Source: an uncultured Fretibacterium sp.
GTDB taxonomy: Bacteria > Synergistota > Synergistia > Synergistales > Aminobacteriaceae
Direction: 5' to 3'
NCBI RefSeq assembly: GCF_938030725.1
Contig: NZ_CALHIQ010000161.1
Location: 1-23,357 of the forward strand
DNA length: 23,357 bases
Shown: positions 1 to 6,499 of the stretch, piece by piece
How positions within the stretch are numbered: the stretch's first letter is position 1
Layout of the letters: every line of letters begins with the position of its first letter
Notes under the pieces: model-generated
Told to the model about the DNA's origin: nothing
Databases searched by the model: none
What the model saw: only the letters and a program-made list of their open reading frames with translations
Translations under genes and position numbers: made by a program

Positions 1-53
1 GAAGCGCTGAAGGATACCCTTTGTTTGATGCTCCTTGATTGCTTTCAACAACT

Positions 54-82
54 TTGAAGATTAATCAGTGCTTCCTTAAATA
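54..82 (+). promoter_or_regulatory. Candidate sigma-70 type promoter for rpmF
   Basis: A -35 box TTGAAG (54-59) and a -10 box TAAATA (77-82) are separated by 17 bases, in a stretch clearly richer in A and T than the genes around it. A start near 89 would leave a short leader carrying the AGGAGG ribosome site of rpmF (95-100). The match is moderate, and no transcript evidence is available. Confidence 0.5.
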
Positions 83-107
83 TATTGGTCGCTTAGGAGG
101 TAGTAAC

Positions 108-308
108 ATGGCAACACCGAAGAGAAAGACATCCCACTCCCGCACGGCACAGCGCAAGGCCCAGTGGCTTGGCGCGCTCTCCGCGCCGGAGTTCCAGAGC
201 TGCCCCCGCTGCGGGGAGAAGGTGCAGGCCTACCGCGCCTGCGCGGCCTGCGGCTACTATCGCGGGCGCAAGGTCCTGACTGTGGGGGAGGAAGAGGCGG
301 CCAACTAG
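108..308 (+). CDS. rpmF: 50S ribosomal protein L32
   Basis: Small basic protein of the large ribosomal subunit, 66 residues, a normal length for the family. The N-terminus MATPKRKTSHSRTAQRKAQW is the typical L32 opening. Two CxxC pairs (C32/C35 and C45/C48, the second in CAACGYY) form the zinc ribbon seen in zinc-type L32 proteins. The ATG at 108 is preceded by AGGAGG with 7 bases of spacing; an in-frame ATG at 39 would add 23 residues foreign to the family and is rejected. The gene stands alone: the yceD/DUF177 gene that often precedes rpmF is not recognisable in the 107 bases available, and htpG follows after 114 bases. Identification is secure. Confidence 0.95.
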   Translation: MATPKRKTSHSRTAQRKAQWLGALSAPEFQSCPRCGEKVQAYRACAACGYYRGRKVLTVGEEEAAN

Positions 309-342
309 TTCACGTTTGTGCCGAAGTGCTTTGCAGTGAGAC

Positions 343-370
343 GCCGAGGGCAGATTGTCCTCGGCTTTGT
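343..370 (+). terminator. Weak intrinsic terminator or attenuator hairpin after rpmF
   Basis: A 7-bp perfect stem GCCGAGG (343-349) / CCTCGGC (359-365), with a possible extra G-U pair inside, is followed by TTTGTGATTT. It sits between rpmF and htpG. The T tract is short and interrupted, so it may only attenuate read-through into htpG. Confidence 0.4.
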
Positions 371-422
371 GATTTATGGGGGCACGGCGGTTGACGCCCT
401 GCCCCGGAGGGGACGGTCGTAC

Positions 423-2303
423 ATGGCTGAGGAGACGTTTCAATTTCAATCGGAGGCCGCCGAGCTTTTGAGGATGATGATCCACTCGGTCTACTCCAAC
501 CGGGATATCTTCCTGCGCGAGCTGATCTCGAACGCATCCGACGCGCTCGACAAGCGGCGCATCGAGCGGCTGAAGGACAGCGAGCTGGCGGACTTCAAGG
601 GCGAGATCCGCGTGAGCCTGGATAGGGAGAAGCGCACCCTGACCGTGGCGGATAACGGCATCGGGATGACCCGCGACGAGGTGGTCCGCTACCTGGGGAC
701 GATCGCAAAGTCCGGAACGCGCGAGTTCCTGGCAGCGGCGAAGGAGGACACGGCCGCGGGGGAGCGGATGATTGGACAGTTCGGGGTGGGCTTCTACTCC
801 GCCTTCATGGCGGCGGACCGCGTTGAGGTCGTGACGCGCAAGCTGGGCGAGGCAACCGCCTGCCGGTTCAACTCCGCCGGGGAAGGGGAGTTCACGGTGG
901 CGGACGCCAGCCGCGACGAGTGCGGGACGTCCGTGACGCTCTGGCTGCGCCCGGTGAAGGAGGGCGAGAAGGACTACTCCGAGGAGTGGACGGTCCGCGA
1001 CGTCATCAGGCAGTACTCGGACTTCATCGCCTGGCCCGTCGTGATGCCGGTCGTGCGGAAAAAGGACGGAAAAGAGACCGTCGAGGACGAGGTCCTGAAC
1101 TCCCAAAAGGCGATCTGGCGTCGGGAGGAGGGCGAGGTTACGGAGGAGGAGTACCGCGAATTCTACCGCCACCTGACCCACGACTGGAAGGAGCCGCTGG
1201 CGCACATGCGCCTGAATGCGGAGGGGGCCACCAGCTTCAAGGGGCTGCTCTTCGTTCCGGCGGAGGCCCCGCTGGACCTCTTTATGAACCCGAAGGCCGG
1301 GGGAATCAGCCTTTACATCAATCGGGTCTTTATCATGAACGACTGTCAGGCGCTGATCCCGGAGTACATGCGCTTCATGAGGGGCGTCGTGGACTCGGAC
1401 GACCTCCCCCTGAACATCTCGCGCGAGATCCTTCAGGAGGACCCCATCACCCGCATCATCCGTCGCAGCACGCAGCGAAAGATGTTCAGCGAGCTGAAGA
1501 AGATGCTTGAGGGCGACCGGGAGAAGTACGAGAGGTTCTGGAACGCCTTTGGCCGCATCCTGAAAGAAGGCGTCATCCAGGACCGCGAGCACGCGGCGAC
1601 GATCCTGGACCTGGCGCTCTTCCACACCACGGCCCAGGAGGGCGCGACGACGCTTGAGGAGTACCGGAAGCGCATGCAGCCGGAGCAGAAGGGGATCTAC
1701 TGCCTCACCGGGCGCAGCCTTTCGGCGCTGAAGGCCTCCCCCAAGCTGGAGCCCTTCGCCGCGAAGGGCCTTGAGGTCCTCCTGATGACGGACCCCGTCG
1801 ATGAGGTCATCCTTGCGGAGGGACCTGAGGCGGACTCGATAAAGCTCCTGAACGCCGGCCTTGACTCCGATGTACCGGAGAGCGGCGAGGAGAAGGAGCG
1901 ACGCGAAGAGGAGCTCAAGGGGATGGAGGCCGACTTTGCGCCCTTGAGGGAGCAGGCGATGGCGGCGATGTCCGACCGGCTTCAGGAGGTGCGCCCCTCC
2001 CTGAGCTTGACGAGCTCCCCCGCGTGCCTTCGGGATGCGAACGGGCTCTCGTTTCAGATGGAGCAGCTCATGCGCGCCATGGGGCAGACCCCTCCGGCGC
2101 AGAAGCGGGTCCTTGAGCTGAACGTCGGCCATCCGCTGATCAAGCGCCTGATGGAGCTGGCGAAGCAGAAGGCGCCGGAAACTTCCGACCTCCTCTCCAT
2201 CCTCTACGACCAGTCCCTGATCCTGGAGGGGGCGCCGGTGGAGGACCCCGCGTCGTTCGTCAGGAGGGTCAACGAGGTCATGGCCCGCCAGCTCAAAGCG
2301 TAG
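423..2303 (+). CDS. htpG: Molecular chaperone HtpG (Hsp90 family)
   Basis: Cytosolic ATP-dependent dimeric chaperone that remodels client proteins together with the DnaK system. The 626-residue product matches the usual bacterial length (E. coli about 624). The GHKL ATP-binding domain shows its signature motifs in order: NASDALDK at 37-44, DNGIGMT at 77-83 and GQFGVGFYS at 118-126. The middle domain follows, and the helical dimerisation domain ends with MARQLKA. The ATG at 423 follows a GGAGGGG stretch and gives the usual MAEETFQFQ opening; the upstream in-frame ATG at 318 would add 35 non-conserved residues. A good intrinsic terminator lies just past the stop. No CIRCE or other heat-shock operator was recognised upstream. 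Confidence 0.97.
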   Translation: MAEETFQFQSEAAELLRMMIHSVYSNRDIFLRELISNASDALDKRRIERLKDSELADFKGEIRVSLDREKRTLTVADNGIGMTRDEVVRYLGTIAKSGTREFLAAAKEDTAAGERMIGQFGVGFYSAFMAADRVEVVTRKLGEATACRFNSAGEGEFTVADASRDECGTSVTLWLRPVKEGEKDYSEEWTVRDVIRQYSDFIAWPVVMPVVRKKDGKETVEDEVLNSQKAIWRREEGEVTEEEYREFYRHLTHDWKEPLAHMRLNAEGATSFKGLLFVPAEAPLDLFMNPKAGGISLYINRVFIMNDCQALIPEYMRFMRGVVDSDDLPLNISREILQEDPITRIIRRSTQRKMFSELKKMLEGDREKYERFWNAFGRILKEGVIQDREHAATILDLALFHTTAQEGATTLEEYRKRMQPEQKGIYCLTGRSLSALKASPKLEPFAAKGLEVLLMTDPVDEVILAEGPEADSIKLLNAGLDSDVPESGEEKERREEELKGMEADFAPLREQAMAAMSDRLQEVRPSLSLTSSPACLRDANGLSFQMEQLMRAMGQTPPAQKRVLELNVGHPLIKRLMELAKQKAPETSDLLSILYDQSLILEGAPVEDPASFVRRVNEVMARQLKA

Positions 2304-2336
2304 GGCGACCTCTGGAGCCGCCGCAGTCTGCGGATT

Positions 2337-2360
2337 GGGGAATCTTTCCCCCTGTTTTTC
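2337..2360 (+). terminator. Intrinsic terminator of htpG
   Basis: GGGGAA (2337-2342), loop TCT, and TTCCCC (2346-2351) form a perfect 6-bp stem followed by CTGTTTTTCGTTTTT. A smaller hairpin CCGCA/TGCGG lies just upstream. The position, 34 bases after the htpG stop, fits termination. Confidence 0.65.
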
Positions 2361-2367
2361 GTTTTTC

Positions 2368-2376
2368 TGGTATACT
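2368..2376 (+). promoter_or_regulatory. Extended -10 promoter for the 195-residue unknown gene
   Basis: TGGTATACT is a textbook extended -10 element (TG-N-TATACT, 5 of 6 bases to consensus). No good -35 box is seen at the usual distance, which is common for extended -10 promoters. It overlaps the T tract of the htpG terminator, so one unit would end almost exactly where the next begins. Confidence 0.5.
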
Positions 2377-2475
2377 TCAACGGGCGGTGTGGAGCGGCTT
2401 CAGCCGCTAACGTCGCGCTGAAACGAGATAAGCGCCCTGCAAGGCGGTCGGAATACGGGGCTGGGACACACGGGG

Positions 2476-3063
2476 GTGGACATCATCAAGAAGCAGGATA
2501 AAGGTGCGCTTGACGCCGCAGGCGCTGAAAAGGAAACGCGGAAGCAGACAAAGGCCGGAGCGTCGGCCTCGACGCGGAAGCGGACGAAGGCGCCAAAGCC
2601 GGAGGCGGCCGCTCCTGACGAACAGGCTCTAGAGAAAAAGGACGATTTCACCCTTCAGTACGACGTGAGCTCCAGGGAGCGCTACGTGGACTCCACGTCA
2701 CAGAAGACCGACTTCGACAGGATGCTGGATGAGCTCTCGCGGATCAGCAAGGATATGCTGAGCTGGGAGGTCGAGAAGTTCACGAGCAAGTACCAGGGCG
2801 AGGGGGACGAGGCCGCTGCCACGGCCAGGAAGTTCGAGGCATTTCTGGGCGGCTTTATCACCAACGCGGCGGTGGAGCTCTACGATCGGGGCTATCGGGA
2901 CGCCGCATTTCAAAGCCTGGAGCAGGCGTTGAAGGTCCTCGACGCCAAGAGGAAGCTGGAGACTGAGGTAGAGTCTATTAAGGCGCGCAACGAGGAGGAC
3001 AGCGTGGACCTCTCGGACATGCTGGGGCTCTTTGGAGGCGACGATTCCGGAGACGAGAATTAG
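2476..3063 (+). CDS. Unknown protein with Lys/Ala-rich N-terminus and helical C-terminus
   Basis: I do not recognise this 195-residue protein. Residues 1-55 are low-complexity and rich in Lys, Ala, Thr and Pro, probably disordered. Residues 60-175 look like a folded helical domain, including a stretch around 110-150 where YDRGYRDAAFQSLEQALK resembles a single TPR-like helix pair. The tail is very acidic and Gly-rich (LFGGDDSGDEN). There is no signal peptide or membrane segment, so it is presumably cytosolic. The start is a GTG at 2476 with only a weak ribosome site, and I saw no better in-frame start. The gene has its own extended -10 promoter and a strong terminator, so it is transcribed alone. 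Composition matches its neighbours. It may be lineage-specific. Confidence 0.75.
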   Translation: MDIIKKQDKGALDAAGAEKETRKQTKAGASASTRKRTKAPKPEAAAPDEQALEKKDDFTLQYDVSSRERYVDSTSQKTDFDRMLDELSRISKDMLSWEVEKFTSKYQGEGDEAAATARKFEAFLGGFITNAAVELYDRGYRDAAFQSLEQALKVLDAKRKLETEVESIKARNEEDSVDLSDMLGLFGGDDSGDEN

Positions 3064-3084
3064 TGCCAGCACTCATACACGTCA

Positions 3085-3117
3085 GGGCCTGTCGCATTTG
3101 AAGCGGCAGGCCCTTTT
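3085..3117 (+). terminator. Strong intrinsic terminator
   Basis: GGGCCTG (3085-3091) pairs with CAGGCCC (3107-3113). The stem is extended by a T-G wobble and CGC/GCG, the loop is ATTTGAA, and TTTT follows. It lies 21 bases after the preceding stop and faces the convergent repressor gene. Confidence 0.85.
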
Positions 3118-3177
3118 AAATTTTCGGCGGTGCGTCGCTGAACGCTCCCGAGCAGGGCACATTCCCCTGTGGCGAAG

Positions 3178-3879
3178 TCAAAAAATGCGGTTGGGCACCC
3201 CCATGTTGAGCCAGCGCACCACCTTGCCCAGGATCGTCAGAAACTCGACCTCGTCCCGCTCAATCCAGATGGAGCTGAAGTCCTTGTTGGCCGGGCGCAG
3301 CTCAATGCGTCCGTCGTTGTAGAAGAGGATTCCCTTGACGGAGCACCGGTCGTTCCACCGAACGTAGGCGATGTCCCCACTCCGCACCTCGGCGTTGGGG
3401 TTGACCAGGATCAGGCAGCCGTCCTGAATGTTGGCGCCGATCATGCTGTCCCCCTCGACCTTGACGAAGTAGGGCTTGGTGGGACCGACGGGCCCCCCCG
3501 TTTCAAGCGTGGGCCAGGGCATCCATTTCCGTGCCCCGGCCCTCACGTCGGACCAGTTGAACCCGCTCCCGGCGCAGGCCTCCTGGTCCAGGATGGGGAG
3601 GTATATCTGGGGCGGAACGATGGGCTCTGGCGTCTCCGCAGGGCCTCGTTCCCGCTCCCCCTCCACTGCGCCCGACACCAGGTAGGCCAGGGATACCCCC
3701 AGCTCCATTGCGATCCTGGACTTCATGGAGTCCCGGATGCCAATGCTTCCGATCTCGTAGCGATACAGCGTGTTGGGCTTCACCCCAAGCCGCTCCGCCA
3801 GTTCGGGGCGCTTCATCCCAAGCGCCTTCCGCCGCGCCATGATGCGGGCGCCAATGCCCGCCTCCGCTCCTTCCGTCAT
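3178..3879 (-). CDS. XRE-family repressor with self-cleaving S24 peptidase domain
   Basis: A LexA/CI-like transcriptional repressor of 233 residues. Residues 8-66 form an XRE helix-turn-helix (MKRPELAERLGVKPNTLYRY). Residues 90-233 are an S24 domain with a catalytic serine in GDSM (S145) and lysine in VKGI (K182); the spacing of 37 residues equals that of LexA S119/K156. An Ala-Gly pair in EACAGSG (103-104) is a plausible self-cleavage site. Such repressors are normally inactivated by RecA-promoted self-cleavage after DNA damage. The start chosen is the ATG at 3879, preceded by GGAAGGGG with good spacing; an upstream ATG at 3936 has no ribosome site but cannot be excluded. The gene is divergent from a small membrane-protein gene across an inverted repeat. 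No phage genes are nearby, so it is either a chromosomal stress regulator or a prophage remnant. Confidence 0.9.
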   Translation of the reverse strand: MTEGAEAGIGARIMARRKALGMKRPELAERLGVKPNTLYRYEIGSIGIRDSMKSRIAMELGVSLAYLVSGAVEGERERGPAETPEPIVPPQIYLPILDQEACAGSGFNWSDVRAGARKWMPWPTLETGGPVGPTKPYFVKVEGDSMIGANIQDGCLILVNPNAEVRSGDIAYVRWNDRCSVKGILFYNDGRIELRPANKDFSSIWIERDEVEFLTILGKVVRWLNMGVPNRIF

Positions 3880-3962
3880 TTCAGTCACCCCTTCCGCGCC
3901 CTGAGCGCGATCTGCCTTGCCAAGTCTGTAAGTCATTTTACAACGGATCTTGCATTTATTCC

Positions 3963-3991
3963 AACTATGCTACATAATACGTAGTATATTG
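3963..3991. promoter_or_regulatory. Operator-like inverted repeat between divergent genes
   Basis: Two 11-base arms (3963-3973 and 3981-3991) separated by 7 bases match as an inverted repeat at 8 of 11 positions; the cores are CTAC and GTAG. A second near-perfect palindrome centred on TACGTA lies inside (3974-3987). The site overlaps the candidate -10 box of the S24 repressor gene and is the most AT-rich part of the region, so it is a plausible binding site for that repressor. Confidence 0.4.
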
Positions 3992-4001
3992 AACGACGCA
4001 A
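3974..4001 (-). promoter_or_regulatory. Candidate promoter of the S24 repressor gene
   Basis: Read on the minus strand, TTGCGT (3996-4001) and TATTAT (3974-3979) are separated by 16 bases. The -10 box lies inside the inverted repeat, which suggests autoregulation. On the plus strand a TATATT (3985-3990) overlaps the same site and could serve the divergent small gene, though without a good -35 box. Confidence 0.5.
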
Positions 4002-4114
4002 GGGCACTATCGGGGACTACGGGCCGGAGCGTTCGAGAAACCGCACCGACCGTTTGAGCTGCGTTGAAAAGCCCGCGCTGAGGCGTGGCCAGTTTATGAA
4101 GGAGGGGTTGTGAC

Positions 4115-4420
4115 ATGGCGAATGCGTTGGGTGGGGCGCTGGGGGTCCAGCAATACGTGCTGTTGTTTCTGTGGGGCGTGCTCCTGTGGGGCGTGTGCCG
4201 TGAGGTGCGGGATTTTATGGGGATGCCGCAGGGGAGGGAGAATGCAGCGACCTCAAAGCCGCCGCGCCGCCCTCCACTCCGGAGGGCGGCGCGACCGAGG
4301 CCCTGCGGAGGCGGCTGGCTCCTCTGTCGAACGAGGAAAGAGAAGCGCTCTCGAACTCCGGAGCGCAAGGGACTCTTGAGGACGGACCCCTTTGTCGATC
4401 AGCGCTTCTTCAGGTTGTAG
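4115..4420 (+). CDS. Small single-span membrane protein, possible -1 frameshift
   Basis: A 101-residue frame begins at ATG 4115 behind a near-ideal ribosome site (AAGGAGG, 4099-4105). Residues 13-28 (QYVLLFLWGVLLWGVC) form one membrane span, followed by charged residues. Family not recognised. From about residue 47 the frame becomes Arg/Pro-rich and unlike a normal protein. The -1 frame from about 4246 instead reads a plausible helical sequence rich in Ala, Leu and Glu (for example LAPLSNEEREALSNSGAQ, then LLQVVEAFIGGRRLLRQ) and stays open to a TGA at 4603-4605. An AAAG tetramer (4255-4258) just before a 13-bp GC hairpin makes frameshifting possible; a simple indel is the alternative. The gene is divergent from the S24 repressor and probably under its control. 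Confidence 0.55.
   Translation: MANALGGALGVQQYVLLFLWGVLLWGVCREVRDFMGMPQGRENAATSKPPRRPPLRRAARPRPCGGGWLLCRTRKEKRSRTPERKGLLRTDPFVDQRFFRL
4263..4293 (+). repeat. 13-bp perfect GC-rich stem-loop inside the small gene
   Basis: Arms at 4263-4275 and 4281-4293 are exact reverse complements, with the 5-base loop ACTCC. No T tract follows, so it is not an ordinary terminator. It starts 4 bases after an AAAG tetramer, where the reading frame seems to change from one protein-like phase to another. Confidence 0.7.
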
Positions 4421-4451
4421 AGGCGTTCATCGGGGGCCGCCGTCTCCTGCG

Positions 4452-5723
4452 TCAGGCGTCCTCCTCGCGGTCCTTTTCAGCCCTGTGCTGCCTGGTGTCC
4501 TCCGCCTCCCGGTCGCTCTTCATTCGCGCCTTGCGCGCGTTCTCCCCGCTGCCCATGAGGATGGCGATGGGCTTCAGCGAGTGGGTGCTGGCGCAGATGA
4601 TCTGAAGGATCGAGGCGATGGGGGTGGAGAGGATCGCCCCAGGAATGCCCCAGATGACGCCCCACAGGAGGAGGGAGAGGAGGATGATGACGGGACTCAG
4701 GCCGAGGCGGTCCCCCATAATTTTGGGGGTAAGGATGTTGCCGATGGAAACCTGCACGGCGGTCAGCAGGACGAGGACGAGGAGCGGCGTGGTGAGGCTG
4801 GTGGGGGATTGCAGGATCGCCATGACCACCGGCGGCACCGTCGCGATGATGGACCCGACGGTTGGGATGAAGTTCAGCAGGATGGTCAGAACGGCCCAGC
4901 CCGTCGCCAGCTCCACGTTGCAGATCGTCAAGATGACCCAGGCGCAGATTCCGGTCGCAACGCTGATGAGGGTCAGGGCGCCGAGGTAGCTGCTGATCTG
5001 GGAGGAGATCGTCGCCAGGATGCTCTTGACCGTTTCGCCGGTTCGGGCGCTGGGGCCGCGAAAGGCCTCGTCGATCTTATCGACGACGTAGGGGGCCTCA
5101 AGGAGCATGAACATCAGGAAGACCAGAGCGAGGACCAACTTGCTCAGGAGGGTGATGGCCATCTCCGAGATGTAGCGCACGTAGGACGTCCAATCGGTGC
5201 GGAGCTTCTTCGTCAACTCCCCCATGAGGATGCTGCCCCCCGATATGGCGGGAGGAAGGGCATCGGCGGAGGTGGCAGCCGTCAGGATGAAATTGCCCCG
5301 CGGCACGTCATCCCCCTCCTGCTCTTCACTCCGGACGGAGGGGCGCGAGTTGGGGAGGAGGCCCAGGGACATCAGGGTGTTGGTGAACTTCTCGATGGTG
5401 GGCTCAAGGTCGGGGTAGAATCGCTGATAGACCTCGCCGAACTCCACGGCCTGGGACGCGACGAAGCGCACCCCAATGAGGGTCATGCAGAACAGCAGGA
5501 CGAACACCAGCGCGATCTTGAGGGAGGGGGGCAGCTTGAGCTGATCCCCCAGCTTGAGGACCGGGCGAAAGATCTGCAGCAGGAACCATGCGATCACCAG
5601 GGGGATGAACACCCCGCTGGCCAGGTGGAGGACGAAGCCGAGCGCGACCGCGGTTAAAATGGTCATCAGTCCAACGATGATCTTCATGTGTCTCAGCATG
5701 AACTTCGTGTTGTGCCACTTCAT
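4452..5723 (-). CDS. AI-2E family (PerM/YdiK-like) membrane transporter
   Basis: Polytopic inner-membrane protein of 423 residues, somewhat longer than the usual 340-380. It follows the family plan: a first span near residues 14-40, a second near 64-85, a long poorly conserved soluble region (about 90-195), then a hydrophobic block of several spans. The family signatures are NFIPTVGSIIA and the C-terminal stretch GNILTPKIMGDRLGLSPV followed by LLWGVIWGIPGAILSTPI. Members have been linked to autoinducer-2 or other small-molecule export and to Na+/H+ exchange, so the substrate is open. An acidic insert in the soluble region (SEEQEGDD) and a charged tail account for the extra length. The ATG at 5723 has a GAAGGGGGA site 11 bases upstream. 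It is convergent with the small membrane-protein gene and monocistronic. Confidence 0.9.
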   Translation of the reverse strand: MKWHNTKFMLRHMKIIVGLMTILTAVALGFVLHLASGVFIPLVIAWFLLQIFRPVLKLGDQLKLPPSLKIALVFVLLFCMTLIGVRFVASQAVEFGEVYQRFYPDLEPTIEKFTNTLMSLGLLPNSRPSVRSEEQEGDDVPRGNFILTAATSADALPPAISGGSILMGELTKKLRTDWTSYVRYISEMAITLLSKLVLALVFLMFMLLEAPYVVDKIDEAFRGPSARTGETVKSILATISSQISSYLGALTLISVATGICAWVILTICNVELATGWAVLTILLNFIPTVGSIIATVPPVVMAILQSPTSLTTPLLVLVLLTAVQVSIGNILTPKIMGDRLGLSPVIILLSLLLWGVIWGIPGAILSTPIASILQIICASTHSLKPIAILMGSGENARKARMKSDREAEDTRQHRAEKDREEDA

Positions 5724-5877
5724 TTATAAATAAATCCCCCTTCGGGTCGTATCGTCTTTTCTGGAAAAGTGTGTAAGGTTATCAGAATGTGGACCATCGG
5801 GTCCCTGACTTAACTATACACCAAACCCATTTAAAAGTGTAGCGCGAAAACGGCCGCGAGGCCCGTCACGGCAATAA

Positions 5878-5918
5878 AATCCCATGGTGCCCTGTAAGGG
5901 ACAGGCAGGATGGGGATT
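5878..5918. repeat. Two-part imperfect stem-loop
   Basis: The outer arms AATCCCAT (5878-5885) and ATGGGGATT (5910-5918) pair with one bulged G. After a symmetric 3/3 internal loop (GGT/AGG), GCCCTGT (5889-5895) pairs with ACAGGC (5901-5906) with one bulged C, closing a small loop. It lies upstream of the TATAAT box, so it is not in the leader of the DUF1445 gene if that box is used. It could be an RNA element, a protein-binding site or a decayed repeat. Confidence 0.45.
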
Positions 5919-5958
5919 CCTTCAGAGGGGAGATCGTCGCACCGGGGCGCCCGTCCTG

Positions 5959-5964
5959 TATAAT
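5959..5964 (+). promoter_or_regulatory. Consensus -10 box (TATAAT) upstream of the DUF1445-mutY pair
   Basis: A perfect TATAAT followed by AAAAAC; the region 17 bases upstream has no good -35 box. A transcript from about 5971 would begin right at the hairpin 5975-5995, which may cap or attenuate it. Confidence 0.45.
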
Positions 5965-5974
5965 AAAAACTTGA

Positions 5975-6003
5975 GCGGGCCGCTTTGGCGCCCGCTGTTC
6001 TTT
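5975..6003 (+). terminator. Leader hairpin, possible attenuator
   Basis: GCGGGC (5975-5980) pairs with GCCCGC (5990-5995) around a 9-base loop, followed by TGTTCTTT. It lies between the -10 box and the DUF1445 start. The stem is short and the T tract interrupted, so termination is uncertain. Confidence 0.35.
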
Positions 6004-6031
6004 AAGCTGTCCGAACGAAGGAGGGGATGAG

Positions 6032-6499
6032 GTGGCGGAGATTGCCGATTACGCGGAGGCCAGCCCGCGGGAGGTGCGGCAGATGATCCGCGACGGGAGA
6101 TGGGATCGCCCCACGTCGGGCCTGTGCGTCGGGCACGTGCAGGCCAACTTGGTGGTCCTGCCCCGTGACCTGGCGTATGACTTTCTGGTCTTTGCCCAGA
6201 GGAACCCCGGTCCCTGTCCGATCCTGGACGTCACGGAGCCGGGGGATACGGAGCCGCGCGTCATTGCGCCCGGAGCGGACATCGCGAGGGACCTACCGCG
6301 CTATCGCGTCTGGAGGGATGGGCAGTGCACGGACGAGCCGACCGACGTGACGAGGTACTGGCGCAAGGACCTGGTGGGGTTCCTTCTTGGGTGTTCCTTT
6401 TCCTTTGATTCTCCGACAGCCGTGCGGATGGCGCGCACGCTTCGCGCGCGCCTGGTCGAGGCGAGAATCGAGATCGTCCCCCTGCGCGAGTTGGCGTGA
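6032..6499 (+). CDS. C-terminally truncated DUF1445 (YcsI/D-glutamate cyclase-like) protein
   Basis: The first 125 residues follow the DUF1445 family closely: VQANLVVLPRDLAYDFLVF (36-54), QRNPGPCPILDVTEPGD (56-72), a segment with APGADIARDLPRYRVWRDG, then the W-x-K-D-L-V-x-F-L-x-G-C-S-F-S-F block ending near 125. The family, which includes putative hydro-lyases and the N-terminal half of the mitochondrial D-glutamate cyclase, normally has 250-270 residues. Here it stops at 155, just after LVEARIEIVPLREL, which could correspond to the family's LLEAGIPVRHIE segment, so roughly the last 100 residues are missing. The GTG start has a strong AAGGAGGGG site. The TGA overlaps the mutY start by 4 bases. 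The good ribosome site and coupling suggest it is still translated; catalytic activity is doubtful. Confidence 0.75.
   Translation: MAEIADYAEASPREVRQMIRDGRWDRPTSGLCVGHVQANLVVLPRDLAYDFLVFAQRNPGPCPILDVTEPGDTEPRVIAPGADIARDLPRYRVWRDGQCTDEPTDVTRYWRKDLVGFLLGCSFSFDSPTAVRMARTLRARLVEARIEIVPLRELA

Larger units (their letters stand above)
5724..6031. other. 308-base divergent intergenic region
   Basis: No gene is seen here. It separates the divergent AI-2E transporter and DUF1445-mutY genes. It holds a two-part imperfect stem-loop at 5878-5918, a TATAAT box at 5959-5964, a hairpin at 5975-5995 followed by TGTTCTTT, and the ribosome site AAGGAGGGG of the downstream gene. For the transporter, a TATAGT on the minus strand near 5811-5816 is the best -10 candidate, without a convincing -35. 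Confidence 0.6.

Noticed and set aside
1..57. Short open frame at the window start, possible tail of a yceD/DUF177 gene upstream of rpmF
   Set aside because: Only 18 codons are visible, they show no recognisable YceD ending, and the stretch is AT-rich like a promoter region.
93..2132. 679-codon minus-strand frame opposite rpmF and htpG
   Set aside because: It is the antisense shadow of htpG: Arg/Leu/His-rich, no recognisable motif, and htpG is certain.
3970..4368. Minus-strand frame opposite the small membrane-protein gene
   Set aside because: It has no ribosome site or family features, and crosses both the operator and the GC hairpin.
4392..5657. 421-codon plus-strand frame opposite the AI-2E transporter
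   Set aside because: It is Gly/Asp/His-rich shadow coding; the minus-strand frame has clear membrane spans and family motifs.
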